Positions 1-8,564 of a stretch of DNA of 40,890 nucleotides are shown here, piece after piece. The stretch spans positions 1-40,890 of the forward strand of contig JAIPHJ010000015.1 of the NCBI GenBank assembly GCA_021735245.1. Direction: 5' to 3'. Numbering within the stretch: the first letter of the stretch is position 1; each line of letters opens with the position of its first letter. The notes under the pieces were generated by a model. The model searched no databases. It was given only the letters and a program-made list of their open reading frames with translations, and was not told where the DNA came from. The DNA is from Candidatus Bipolaricaulota bacterium (GTDB lineage Bacteria; Bipolaricaulota; Bipolaricaulia; M55B111). The translations under genes and the position numbers were made by a program.

Positions 1-12
1 GCTCCGTTTACC

Positions 13-1095
13 TCAGGAAAAGTCGTCGAAAAGGATGTCTTCTTCGTCAACTCCGTAGTCGGTCAGCAGGTCTATCGTAGCGTCCATCATCGGTGGAGGT
101 CCGCACAGGTACCCTTCCATGTCCTCACCCTTCTGGAGGTAGTCCTTCATTACTTCCGTTACCAGTCCTACCTCCCCGTCCCAATCCGGGTTGGATGAAT
201 CCAGGGCGGGCACGTAGTTGAAGTTGTCGTATTCTTCGGCCAGTTCCTGCAGGTCCTCGTGGTAGTAGAGGTCTTCCCGGGTCCAGGCCCCGTAAAAGAG
301 CCATATTTCTCGGTCCACTCCCTTTTCGAGCAGGGAGAACACTATGGATCGCAGCGGGGCGAGGCCAACTCCTCCGGCCACGCCGACGATGGTGGCGTCG
401 GTGTCCTGAATTACGAAGTCGCCGAAGGGACCGGTAAACTCTAGTTCGTCGCCCTCTTCCAGTTCGTGCAGGTAGGTCGAACCCAGGCCGCCCTCGATTA
501 GCTGGACGGTCAACATTACCCTGTCGTGGACGCTCTCCTTGGAGGCGATGGAGTAAGCCCTGTCCACGGTGTCTCCGTCGGCGGGAACCTGAACCTGGAC
601 GTACTGGCCCGCGCTGAAGTCGATGGTCTCCGGTTCCTTGAGGTCGAAGACTATCTCCTTGATCGAGGGGGTGACGTCCCTGGTCGATATTACCTCGGCG
701 TCGTACTTCTCGACTTCCAGGTACTTGTCTTCGATCTCTACCTTCATGTCCTCCCGGACCTTTACCTGGCAGCTGAGCCGGACGCCCTCGATTAACTCCC
801 CGCGGGTGAGCATGGGTTCCTCGGTCGGCAGGACGGGGCCGCCCCCTTCCTTTACCTTTGCCGTACAGAAACCACAGCTTCCCTGACCGCCGCAGGCGGA
901 GGGGATGTAGATCTCGTTGTCCGTAAAGGCCTGGAGTAAGGTTGAACCCCCCTCAACGACGAACTCCTCCTCGCCGTCGTTGACGTCGAGGGTGACGTCC
1001 CCGTATTCGGCGAATAACTTATTGGCAATTACCAGGACTACGGCCAGCGAACCGGCAACTAAGTTGAGAATTATTATCGGAGTTAATAAATCCAA
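13..1095 (-). CDS. nqrF: Na+-translocating NADH:quinone reductase subunit F (NqrF)
   Basis: NADH-oxidising entry subunit of the sodium-pumping Na+-NQR complex. Electrons pass from NADH through FAD to a [2Fe-2S] cluster and on to the membrane subunits. Seen: an N-terminal membrane helix (residues about 5-28); a plant-type ferredoxin domain with cluster cysteines C68, C74, C77 and C109; the FAD motif R179-A-Y-S; a glycine-rich NADH motif near 237-246; and a C-G-P-P-P segment near the C-terminus that ends in an aromatic, as in the family. At 360 aa it is somewhat shorter than the usual ~405. The start is a TTG (at 1095) behind AAGGAAGG. It is the last nqr gene and follows nqrE by 11 nt. Its stop lies 13 bases from the window edge, so anything further downstream is not visible. 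Confidence 0.95.
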   Translation of the reverse strand: MDLLTPIIILNLVAGSLAVVLVIANKLFAEYGDVTLDVNDGEEEFVVEGGSTLLQAFTDNEIYIPSACGGQGSCGFCTAKVKEGGGPVLPTEEPMLTRGELIEGVRLSCQVKVREDMKVEIEDKYLEVEKYDAEVISTRDVTPSIKEIVFDLKEPETIDFSAGQYVQVQVPADGDTVDRAYSIASKESVHDRVMLTVQLIEGGLGSTYLHELEEGDELEFTGPFGDFVIQDTDATIVGVAGGVGLAPLRSIVFSLLEKGVDREIWLFYGAWTREDLYYHEDLQELAEEYDNFNYVPALDSSNPDWDGEVGLVTEVMKDYLQKGEDMEGYLCGPPPMMDATIDLLTDYGVDEEDILFDDFS

Positions 1096-1106
1096 CTGAA
1101 CCTTCC

Positions 1107-1688
1107 TTACTTGATTCCAACCATCCCCGAAAACCCGAGAAAAGCAAACGCCATTATCCCAGCAATCAACATTGTAATACCCGGCCCCTGGAGTGGCTTG
1201 GGTACATCGGCGAACCGTAATTTTTCTCTAATAGAAGCTAAAGAAACGATCGCAACTGACCATCCTATACCACTTCCAAGAGCGTAAACTATGCCGGTTA
1301 GCAGGGTATAATCCCGCAGGATCATGAACAACGAAACACCAAGAATCGCGCAATTAACGGTTATTAGCGGGAGAAAGACACCCATAGTGGTGTACAGAGA
1401 AGGAAAGAACCTTTCAATAACCATTTCCAGCACCTGAACCGTAGAGGCAATGACTATGATAAAAGCAATGTACTGGAGATATTCCAGCCCGTAAGGTACC
1501 AGGAGGTAGTTATAAACCGGCCAGTTAACGGCACTCGTGACAGTCATCACCAGCGTAACAGCAACCCCCATTCCCCAAGCCGAAGACAGCTTCTTTGATT
1601 GCGATACCAGGGGGCACCAGCCCAGGAAGTACCTCAGGGCAATGTTGTGAGCAAATATGGCCGCAATAAGTATAGAGATATACCTCAT
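1107..1688 (-). CDS. nqrE: Na+-NQR subunit E, integral membrane
   Basis: Integral membrane subunit of Na+-NQR. It is homologous to NqrD and RnfA, and in the complex NqrD and NqrE share an intramembrane iron centre. Seen: 193 aa, about six hydrophobic helices, and the family start with an N-A..R-F-L-G-x-C-P sequence near residues 14-27 that contains the conserved cysteine. The length is close to the family's ~198. It sits one base from the nqrD stop, so translation is likely coupled. Order and orientation match the canonical A-B-C-D-E-F operon. Family assignment is secure; NqrE rather than RnfA follows from the neighbouring nqrC, nqrB and nqrF. Confidence 0.94.
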   Translation of the reverse strand: MRYISILIAAIFAHNIALRYFLGWCPLVSQSKKLSSAWGMGVAVTLVMTVTSAVNWPVYNYLLVPYGLEYLQYIAFIIVIASTVQVLEMVIERFFPSLYTTMGVFLPLITVNCAILGVSLFMILRDYTLLTGIVYALGSGIGWSVAIVSLASIREKLRFADVPKPLQGPGITMLIAGIMAFAFLGFSGMVGIK

Positions 1689-1689
1689 T

Positions 1690-2289
1690 TTAACCCTCCT
1701 CCACAGGCGAAATTGATCTCTGAACCCATATCAACAGCCCGAGTACCAGGAATCCACCGGGTGCCAGAATCATACTTACCCACTGTGTCCAACCGGACCC
1801 CAGGACCTGTACGCCAAATAGGGTCCCGAACCCAAGCAGCTCCCTCACGACCGACATGGCGATCAACGCCAGAGCGAACCCAGTCGCCACTCCGGCAGCG
1901 TCAACGATCGAATCCCAGGGAGAATTATCGCTGGAAAAGGATTCCAGCCTCCCCAGAATTATACAATTTGTAATAATCAACCCTACGTAAGCCCCAAGAG
2001 CCTGGCTCAACGGCATAAAGAACGCTTTCAGGAACATGTATACGAGCGTCACGAACGTCGCAATCACCAGCATATATACAGGGATTCTGACCCTTCGCGG
2101 TACGGATTCACCTAACAGAGAAACGATAAATGCACTCGCAGTGAGAACGAAGAATACCGCTACTCCCATTGTTACACCGTTGACTACCTTGTTAGTGATT
2201 GCGAGAGTAATGCAGAGTCCAAGCATCTGCCTAAATACGGGATTATCTTCCCACACTCCAGCCGTATAAATATCTTTCATATTACTCAT
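1690..2289 (-). CDS. nqrD: Na+-NQR subunit D, integral membrane
   Basis: Second RnfA/RnfE-like membrane subunit of Na+-NQR, pairing with NqrE around the intramembrane iron site. Seen: 199 aa, about six membrane helices, a family-like N-terminal region (N-P-V-F-R-Q-M-L-G-L-C, near residues 16-26) with the conserved cysteine, and a second C-I-I-L-G-R segment around residue 109. Slightly shorter than the usual ~210. The start overlaps the end of nqrC by 8 bases, supporting translational coupling in one operon. Confidence 0.94.
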   Translation of the reverse strand: MSNMKDIYTAGVWEDNPVFRQMLGLCITLAITNKVVNGVTMGVAVFFVLTASAFIVSLLGESVPRRVRIPVYMLVIATFVTLVYMFLKAFFMPLSQALGAYVGLIITNCIILGRLESFSSDNSPWDSIVDAAGVATGFALALIAMSVVRELLGFGTLFGVQVLGSGWTQWVSMILAPGGFLVLGLLIWVQRSISPVEEG

Positions 2290-2896
2290 GGCTCAACCTC
2301 TCCATAACTTTTTCTGTAAGGATATTTGTTCGAACTTCCCTCACGCTATCGTTGATAATTCCCTGTACAGCCTTGCTGGTTCTGGTGGCTCCCGTAATGG
2401 CGTCTACCTTATTTTGGGCATCACCAGCATCCGTAACCACAAGAAGTTCCGGCCTTACTACTTTCCCGTTAAACTGACGGCGAAATTCTTTTTCTGTGAT
2501 CCTGGCTCCCAGACCCGGAGTTTCCTGCTGGTCCAGAATCTCCAGCCCCACGATTGTCTCAAGGTCGGGTTTCAGCGAGATTATCGCCGATATCGGACCC
2601 TGAAATCCCGAACCGACCATTTCGAAGGCGACTTCCGTGAGTTCTCCTTCGTCATTGTAGCGCAGGTAAAACTCCTTGCCGTCTATCTCATTCGTCCTGA
2701 TTTCCGATTCGAATTTATCCTCCAGATTCTCCGATTCGTATTGAACTTTTACTGACTCCAAAACCGACTCTCGAAGTTTCCTGACTTCATTTCGCTTGAT
2801 GATTGGTCTGGTCGTTACGTTCACGAAACCAAGGACACCCGCACTAACGGTCGCAACCAGGACCAATATGGTTACCATCCAGACTTCTTTCTTCAT
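2282..2896 (-). CDS. nqrC: Na+-NQR subunit C, covalent FMN protein
   Basis: Periplasm-facing flavoprotein subunit that relays electrons to NqrB. Seen: one N-terminal membrane anchor (residues about 5-27), then an FMN-binding domain with the attachment motif T168-G-A-T171. In this family FMN is linked through phosphate to the last Thr by the flavin transferase ApbE, which is not encoded in this window. At 204 aa it is shorter than the ~257 of Vibrio NqrC and nearer RnfG in size, but it lies between nqrB and nqrD. The family member is clear; the subunit name leans on context. Confidence 0.93.
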   Translation of the reverse strand: MKKEVWMVTILVLVATVSAGVLGFVNVTTRPIIKRNEVRKLRESVLESVKVQYESENLEDKFESEIRTNEIDGKEFYLRYNDEGELTEVAFEMVGSGFQGPISAIISLKPDLETIVGLEILDQQETPGLGARITEKEFRRQFNGKVVRPELLVVTDAGDAQNKVDAITGATRTSKAVQGIINDSVREVRTNILTEKVMERLSHE

Positions 2897-2911
2897 TCTA
2901 TCACCACGGGA

Positions 2912-4003
2912 TTATTTGTAAGGTTTCTCTATCGGGCCGTATCTAAGGGTCATTACCATCTCGTCGAAAAGAGGAGCAAACATATTCATCAGCAATATTG
3001 AGAACATTACTCCTTCCGGATAGCCAGAGAATGCCCTTATAGATACGGTCATTACTCCCAGAAATACTCCGTAAACCCACTTGGCCTCTTTTGTAGTCGG
3101 AGACGAAACTGGATCCGTCGCCATATACATCGCTCCGAACATGAGTCCGCCGGCCAGAAGCTGAAATAGCGGCGGTGCCACCTGGTTGGGCCAGAGGTAC
3201 ATACCCAGCGCGGAAAAGAGAAAAACCGAGCCAAGGTAAGAGACCGGAACGCGCCAATCAATTATCCGGGCAAGCATCAGGAAAATCCCACCGGCCAGGA
3301 CCAGAAGGGCGGAGCTTTCTCCAAGACAGCCCGGGATGTTTCCCAGGAAAAGCTCTCTCAACGGGGCAAGTGTTCCGGCATTGGCGAAAACCCCCAAGGG
3401 CGTTGCCGAGGTAACCGTGTCAACGCTAAACTGGTTGAAGCCCGCCCATCCTCCTGTTAGAGGTATCAACCATTCAGAGGACATTGCAACCGGAAAAGTT
3501 ATAGTAAGGAACACCCTTCCGACGAGCGCGGGATTAAATATATTGTAGCCTGTGCCGCCAAAGACCTCCTTACCCAGAATCACTCCGATGATTATACCTA
3601 CGGCTACCATCCACAAAGGCGTATTAGGAGGAAGTATCAGCGGGAACAGTATTCCTGTAACCAGAAATCCTTCCGTTATTTCCTCCTTCCTTATCAGCGT
3701 AAATCCCACTTCCGCTATTCCCCCTGCCACATAAGACACTACTATCATCGCCAGGGCTCGCCAGCCGTAAAAATAGATCGAAGCCAGAGCAGCGGGAGCA
3801 ACTGCGACAACTACCGCGAACATGTACCGCTTAATCTCTATGTAATCTCTCAAAAATGGGCTTTCTTCGGCACTTACCCCCGGTTCAAACACGATCGAGC
3901 GAATAGTATCAATTACCTCGGTTATGTACCGGAGGTATGGATGATCCTCGGTATAGCTGGATATCTCTGACAGTAGCCGCTCTAACTTATTCACTCTCCT
4001 CAC
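2912..4003 (-). CDS. nqrB: Na+-NQR subunit B, membrane flavoprotein
   Basis: Main membrane subunit of Na+-NQR, carrying covalent FMN (and riboflavin in characterised enzymes) and the sodium path. Seen: 363 aa (family about 410, shortened mainly at the N-terminus), around nine to ten hydrophobic segments, the G-x-G-x-N-x-F-N-P-A motif near residues 150-159, and the flavin-attachment motif T198-S-A-T201 followed by P-L. The stretch A-T-D-P-V-S-S-P-T-T is also typical. It overlaps the end of nqrA by 17 bases. Two GTG codons, 4003 and 3994, could start it; a GAGGTGAGGA ribosome site fits the second slightly better. Confidence 0.94.
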   Translation of the reverse strand: MRRVNKLERLLSEISSYTEDHPYLRYITEVIDTIRSIVFEPGVSAEESPFLRDYIEIKRYMFAVVVAVAPAALASIYFYGWRALAMIVVSYVAGGIAEVGFTLIRKEEITEGFLVTGILFPLILPPNTPLWMVAVGIIIGVILGKEVFGGTGYNIFNPALVGRVFLTITFPVAMSSEWLIPLTGGWAGFNQFSVDTVTSATPLGVFANAGTLAPLRELFLGNIPGCLGESSALLVLAGGIFLMLARIIDWRVPVSYLGSVFLFSALGMYLWPNQVAPPLFQLLAGGLMFGAMYMATDPVSSPTTKEAKWVYGVFLGVMTVSIRAFSGYPEGVMFSILLMNMFAPLFDEMVMTLRYGPIEKPYK

Positions 4004-5480
4004 CTCTTCCTTTTTCTTCTTCGGTAATTACTGAAATCAGTCCTTTTTCGTTTTCCTCGTACTTCACGTAATTGTGACTTTCATCCGATTGCTCCTGTTT
4101 AGCGCTTTTTACCGTATCGCTCAATGGTAGTTTAGAAGGACAGACGTAGGAACATAAACCACAGTCCACACAGCGCTGAGGCTGTAACCGGTTAACCTCG
4201 TCAATCATCTCGTGTTCATGGGTTTTCAGTATCTGGAACGGAAGAATGTCTACAGGGCAAACGTCGCTACACCATCCACAGTAGACGCAAGGCCTTTCTT
4301 CCCCATGTAGTCCTGAATCGGCAACTTTCTTCTTGTGAGGCGCCAGAGCGGAGAAGAAGGCGTTGGTATAGGAATTCTTTCTCAGACCGGGCTGTAACCA
4401 GGCGAGAAATTGACTACCCTGAGGTTTTGTAAGTTGAACCAGCGAACCCATATCCTTGCTGACAGGCATCTCGGAGTCTTCCAGCTTCTGCCCGGACAAT
4501 GGACTTCCCTTAATGGTAAGGGCGTCAACGTTATCTTTGACGTCCTCGCCGATCGCATATTTTACCGGGGCTCCGATCGGAGTTTCTATTATACTGTCCT
4601 CTGTCGCCGGGCCGCTTAGACTAATTCTCCTCCGGATGTACGGCACTCCTTCCACAACAGCCCGGTACGTGGCCAGGGGGAATATCTCTGGCAGTGCCAG
4701 AAGGCCGTGATCGAGCAAATAACCCCCTTCGTCAAGTTTTTCCCGACCCAGAATTTTACGGGCCAGCATTTTCGATTTACTCATATAGCTTTCGTTCTTA
4801 GCAGAATGAACTTTTATTCGCTGGCTCGAGGAGAGTTCTTTCAAGTTTTCCTGGGTCTTTTCGTCCATAACAAAGTGAATCTGTGATTTGGGAAAGGTCC
4901 GGGCGAGAATTTCCAGGCCGGTCTTATAAGAAGCAAACTCCTCGCTGAAATCAACCAGATGATGAACGAAAGGCTCAGTCCTGACACCATTGACAAGGAG
5001 GTGTTCTACCTTCGCGGGGGAAAATAAAGAGCTATTGAATTCCGTCGGGACTCCCGTCTGTCCAAATGAAGTAAGCCCCGCTAAATAGAGCAGTTCTCTC
5101 AGGTTCTTTGGCTTCTCCTTTTCCCACTCTATCCCGCTGCCCTTTATACTCTGTTCGGGGGATACTTTTATTTTTATTCCCTGAACTTTCGCATCGAATT
5201 TATCCCCGGTCTCTTCGTGATAACCATCTAACTCAACTATCTCAATTATCTCACCGGCCAGGCTTGCAAGAGCGGGGGTTGAAATCGAATCGTCGTTCCG
5301 GGCAATTATTTCTCCCGCTTCCACCCTGTCACCAATCTCGACGCTCGGCGATAAACTGGAACCATATCCTCCCTTCGTCGGAACGGTCACGGTTTCCAGT
5401 TCATCCCTTACCCGCAAGTTTGGTTTATTTTCAGTTTCGTACTGTTGAAGATCCAGGCCAAATATTTTCACTTTATTCAC
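3987..5480 (-). CDS. nqrA: Na+-NQR subunit A with RnfC-like two [4Fe-4S] C-terminus
   Basis: Cytosolic-face subunit homologous to NqrA and RnfC. Seen: an N-terminal barrel-sandwich/RnfC-N-like part (residues about 25-100), a central Rossmann-like part, a SLBB-like region and an NqrA-like F-L-x-W-L-x-P-G segment. At the C-terminus there are two complete ferredoxin motifs, C398/C401/C404/C408-P and C437/C440/C443/C447-P. Known NqrA, such as that of Vibrio, keeps only a vestige of one motif and binds no cluster, whereas RnfC binds two. At 497 aa it is longer than typical NqrA (~446). All neighbours are NQR-type, including NADH-binding NqrF, and no rnfB is present, so the enzyme looks like NQR with an RNF-like cluster module. 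The start is probably GTG at 5480; no convincing ribosome site is seen, so an in-frame GTG at 5471 is also possible. Confidence 0.9.
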   Translation of the reverse strand: MNKVKIFGLDLQQYETENKPNLRVRDELETVTVPTKGGYGSSLSPSVEIGDRVEAGEIIARNDDSISTPALASLAGEIIEIVELDGYHEETGDKFDAKVQGIKIKVSPEQSIKGSGIEWEKEKPKNLRELLYLAGLTSFGQTGVPTEFNSSLFSPAKVEHLLVNGVRTEPFVHHLVDFSEEFASYKTGLEILARTFPKSQIHFVMDEKTQENLKELSSSQRIKVHSAKNESYMSKSKMLARKILGREKLDEGGYLLDHGLLALPEIFPLATYRAVVEGVPYIRRRISLSGPATEDSIIETPIGAPVKYAIGEDVKDNVDALTIKGSPLSGQKLEDSEMPVSKDMGSLVQLTKPQGSQFLAWLQPGLRKNSYTNAFFSALAPHKKKVADSGLHGEERPCVYCGWCSDVCPVDILPFQILKTHEHEMIDEVNRLQPQRCVDCGLCSYVCPSKLPLSDTVKSAKQEQSDESHNYVKYEENEKGLISVITEEEKGRGEESE

Positions 5481-5717
5481 CGTATTTTTTATTTTTTGAG
5501 ATGCGTGAACTCATATCGAGCCTCCAGACAGACTAAACCGGTCAAACCGTAAAACCGAGTTTTTTAGGTCCGAACTCAAGTTACCCGGAATAATAAAATC
5601 CTTTTCGTTTTAATGCAATATTCTGGATTTTAACCCGGGGAACTCTGCTCATCTTTTCTTCTATTTTTACTTTTTTATGAGTCATTAACCCAGGAAATCC
5701 TGCTCCGTTTGTTCCAC

Positions 5718-6740
5718 CTAAGTCGACCCCTGAACGGGCAACCCCCTTCCAAGATAGGTTCTCCCTCTCACTTCCTCTCCGCCAAAAAACCGGGCAGCAA
5801 TCCGAAGTGAATTTTCTGCTTCTTGATTCTGCCTGGCAACGGGGAGTGCCGCCTTAGCTTTATCCGCAAATTTTTTGGAATACTTCAGGCTCTCTTCGAT
5901 GGCGCCGGACCCCTTTACTATCTCGATACCCTTTTCTATCTCGTTTCTTTTCGGGTCTTCCCGGCCAAGTAAGTTTCGAAGGATCTCACTTCGAGGAGAT
6001 TCCTCAAGGGCTATCATTATCGGGAGAGTAAGTGTTCCCTCTTTCAGATCGTTCCCTGGTTCCTTACCCAGTTCTTCTCTGGATCCAATAAGGTCTTTCA
6101 GATCGTCGGTTATTTGAAAAGATAGCCCCAGGTTCAGTCCGTAATCTTCCATTTTTTGCTGATCCGCTTTTCCGGCACCCGTCGCCTTTGCTCCGAGAAG
6201 ACAGCTTTTACCCATCAACAACCCGGTCTTCTGCCTGATCCTTTTGATATATTCCTTGAAAGAAAGCTTGTAATGATCCCCATTGATCGTCTGGTTGGCC
6301 TGTCCCCTCGTCATTTCTAGCGCAGCTTCCAGTAGATGCTTTAGATACTTACTATCTTCAAGTTTCGTAAGTGAACTCGCAGCAAAGGTGTAGAGTAAAT
6401 CTCCGCTTAATACCGCCACTTTGTTACCCCATTTGTAGTTTACTGCCTCGGAGCCCCTTCTAAACCTCGAATCGTCAATGACGTCATCGTGAACCAGGGA
6501 AGCCATGTGGACGAATTCCACCGCGATCGCGAGGGGCTTTACCTTTTCGAATTTATAATCAAAAAGTTTACCGGAAAGCAACACGAGCGCAGGCCTCAAC
6601 CTTTTACCACCTGAATTTAGCAGGTAGGAGGAGCTACCGGTTAACGGCTGAAGATTGGAGTCAACCAATTCCGCCAATTCTTCCTCAAGCCTGATAAGAT
6701 CGTTTTTTATCGGATCCAGTATATCTTCGAGTAGGGCCAT
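5718..6740 (-). CDS. Polyprenyl diphosphate synthase (quinone side chain)
   Basis: Trans-prenyltransferase that extends allylic diphosphates with isopentenyl diphosphate to build the isoprenoid tail of menaquinone. Seen: G-G-K-R-L-R-P at residues 44-50; the first aspartate-rich motif D85-D86-x-x-D89-D90 followed by R-R-G; and the second, D212-D213-L-K-D216. The 340 aa length is near the family's ~325. Bulky residues before the first motif and the neighbour menG suggest a long-chain (hepta- to nonaprenyl) enzyme, by inference. The C-terminal ~16 residues after the last helix look like an unconserved tail. The gene lies 3 bases downstream of menG and 237 bases upstream of nqrA. Confidence 0.92.
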   Translation of the reverse strand: MALLEDILDPIKNDLIRLEEELAELVDSNLQPLTGSSSYLLNSGGKRLRPALVLLSGKLFDYKFEKVKPLAIAVEFVHMASLVHDDVIDDSRFRRGSEAVNYKWGNKVAVLSGDLLYTFAASSLTKLEDSKYLKHLLEAALEMTRGQANQTINGDHYKLSFKEYIKRIRQKTGLLMGKSCLLGAKATGAGKADQQKMEDYGLNLGLSFQITDDLKDLIGSREELGKEPGNDLKEGTLTLPIMIALEESPRSEILRNLLGREDPKRNEIEKGIEIVKGSGAIEESLKYSKKFADKAKAALPVARQNQEAENSLRIAARFFGGEEVRGRTYLGRGLPVQGST

Positions 6741-6743
6741 GAA

Positions 6744-7475
6744 TTAGGGCTCCCGTTTTGTCCCCTGGTGTATAGCCGCAATTCCACCAAAAATTTCCTG
6801 AAAACCCACTTCCGTTAATCCTGCACTCTGAAAAAGATCCTTTAATCTGTATTGATTCGGAAATCTTTTCAGTGATTCGACCAGGTATCTGTACGGCTCT
6901 GTATCCCCCTGTACTATTCCTCCCATCAGGGGAAGCACCCTGTTGAAGTAAAAGTTGTATATTTCTCTAAAACCGGGAAAAGTCGGCTTTGCAAGTTCCA
7001 GCGAATATACTTTCCCTCCAGGCTTTACTATCCGGGCAAGTTCGGAAATTACTTTTTTAAGATCGTCCACGTTTCTCAGAGTAAAAGCCGAAGTGGCCAG
7101 ATCGAAACTATTCGACTGCAGGTCAAGTTCCTCTCCGGCACCACGTGAGAATTCTATCTCTTCTTCGTATTCCTGGGGCAAAGTCTCCCTTGCTATTTCT
7201 ATCATTTCGGGCGTCAAATCAATACCCACTACTTTCCCTCCATCTATTCTGCTCGCAATCAACCGCGTTAATTTCCCCGTTCCGCACCCGAGTTCAAGGA
7301 CGCTGCCACCTTTCGGAATATCCATAAGGGAAACCAGTCTGCGACGCCACCTATCAATTTGTCCAAAAGAAATTACCCTATTCACCCTATCGTAATCGCT
7401 CGCTATTTCCTTGAACATCTCCCTAACTCGTTCGTGATTACCCTCGTAATTCTTAGCCCGGGGTATGTCTGTCAT
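6744..7475 (-). CDS. menG: Demethylmenaquinone methyltransferase (MenG/UbiE)
   Basis: SAM-dependent C-methyltransferase for the last step of menaquinone (or a ubiquinone step in other bacteria). Seen: a class I methyltransferase fold with E61-L-G-C-G-T-G; the UbiE signatures Y-D-x-x-N-x-x-x-S-F-G near 28-38, L-R-N-V around 133-136, and the late Y-R-Y-L-x-x-S-x-x-x-F-P segment. The 243 aa length is typical. It is the first gene of a tight pair with the polyprenyl synthase, directly upstream of the nqr operon, so genes for the quinone and for the pump that reduces it are adjacent. Menaquinone rather than ubiquinone is inferred; a full pathway is not in view. ATG start behind GGAG at a long spacing. 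Confidence 0.92.
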   Translation of the reverse strand: MTDIPRAKNYEGNHERVREMFKEIASDYDRVNRVISFGQIDRWRRRLVSLMDIPKGGSVLELGCGTGKLTRLIASRIDGGKVVGIDLTPEMIEIARETLPQEYEEEIEFSRGAGEELDLQSNSFDLATSAFTLRNVDDLKKVISELARIVKPGGKVYSLELAKPTFPGFREIYNFYFNRVLPLMGGIVQGDTEPYRYLVESLKRFPNQYRLKDLFQSAGLTEVGFQEIFGGIAAIHQGTKREP

Positions 7476-8030
7476 AGAGGCTTGCCCACTCCTTTTAATC
7501 GCTGAGAACTTACTTCTTCATATCTTCTATTTTTGGGGTACTTCCTTTTGGAGGATACGGCTTCTTCGTTCAATTTTATCTTTAAACCGGCTGACCGTAT
7601 TAAGGTGCACTAAACTCCTTAGCACAACTTAAAATGCTCGCTCATTTGTAAATACAGCACTGAACACTTAAACGATCCAGTTTAGAAACTTTGGTTGATT
7701 TTACTGGAATGTAACTAAATGCACAAGACGGAAATTCGAGCCCGGGGTTAATTACCTCACCCTAAAAGGGCGGGCCTCCTATAAAAAGCCTGTACTGTCA
7801 GAGGCTGCACCCTTCAAAAACGCGAGACCCGTCATCCCCTCTGCCATTTACTCAGTTCTTTCACCATTCTACGAAAGTGAGGACTAAACCAGCCGATCCG
7901 TCCCTGCAGGTCCCTGCAGGGATTTTTCGGCAAGTTTTGGTAGAGTGATAGCGTTTTTGGTTACCGTTCGACAAAACCGCAAGTGAATCCCATGGCGCAG
8001 AATTCATTGCTTCCGATCTCGGCCTCGCTC

Positions 8031-8140
8031 TCCAGCACCTAGTTTGCTATAGATAAACAGAATGTAAAGGTAATCTTCAAACAAAATCTTATCTGTAAAT
8101 CGACAGCAATTCTGACCCAAATAGCAAACTAGGTGCTGGA
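8031..8140. repeat. MITE-like element with 20-bp perfect terminal inverted repeats
   Basis: The 20-mer TCCAGCACCTAGTTTGCTAT (8031-8050) is exactly reverse-complemented at 8121-8140, enclosing 70 bases without coding capacity. The outer core CCAGCACC is shared with a second element at 13189-13309 and with a partial copy at about 40812 near the window edge. No clear target-site duplication is seen. A small non-autonomous mobile element or a REP-like palindromic repeat are both possible. Confidence 0.6.
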
Positions 8141-8146
8141 ACCATG

Positions 8147-8175
8147 CCCGCTCGGCCTCCGATAGGATTTTCCTG
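8147..8175. repeat. 29-bp direct repeat, copy 1
   Basis: Begins CCCGCTCGGCC and ends GGATTTTCCTG. The same 29 bases recur at 8536-8564. Copy 1 starts 7 bases after the MITE-like element. Flanking sequence diverges quickly. On the minus strand one frame encodes the same G-K-S-Y-R-R-P-S-G peptide in both copies. Confidence 0.7.
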
Positions 8176-8535
8176 AACGATCCCCAAAAGCCATATAAAG
8201 ATAACCTTTGTAAGAATCCGGAATAGGGCTCAGAGCCGAGAAAATTCCAGCGACGCGGCGCATATGTCTGACCGAGGCTGGGATTACCTGGAGCTTGCTT
8301 CAGGTAATTCCAGGTGAGGGATATGTCCATAACCAAATGAGATTAAATCTTTATGGGTAATACTTGCTCTTAATAAAAAGCACTGACGTGAAGGCACCAG
8401 TTTGAGCACGCGAGTCGGAAATTTCTCGGTCCGGAAAGCCCGGAGGTCCTATCGGCCGGGCACGGGGACCCGGCCTGCTAAAAAGAAGGCATGGGGTCCC
8501 GAATTGCTATGTATTGGTTAAAGGGTGAAACAGTA

Positions 8536-8564
8536 CCCGCTCGGCCTCCGATAGGATTTTCCTG
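8536..8564. repeat. 29-bp direct repeat, copy 2
   Basis: Identical to 8147-8175 and in the same orientation, 389 bases apart. It could be the trace of a local duplication or of a gene remnant, and no function is evident. Confidence 0.7.

Noticed and set aside
3987-5480. Calling this gene rnfC and the operon rnf
   Set aside because: Although the C-terminus has RnfC-like clusters, the order A-F, the NADH-binding NqrF and the lack of rnfB fit NQR.
3-5536. Plus-strand open frames across the nqr operon
   Set aside because: Antisense shadows of strongly recognised minus-strand genes.
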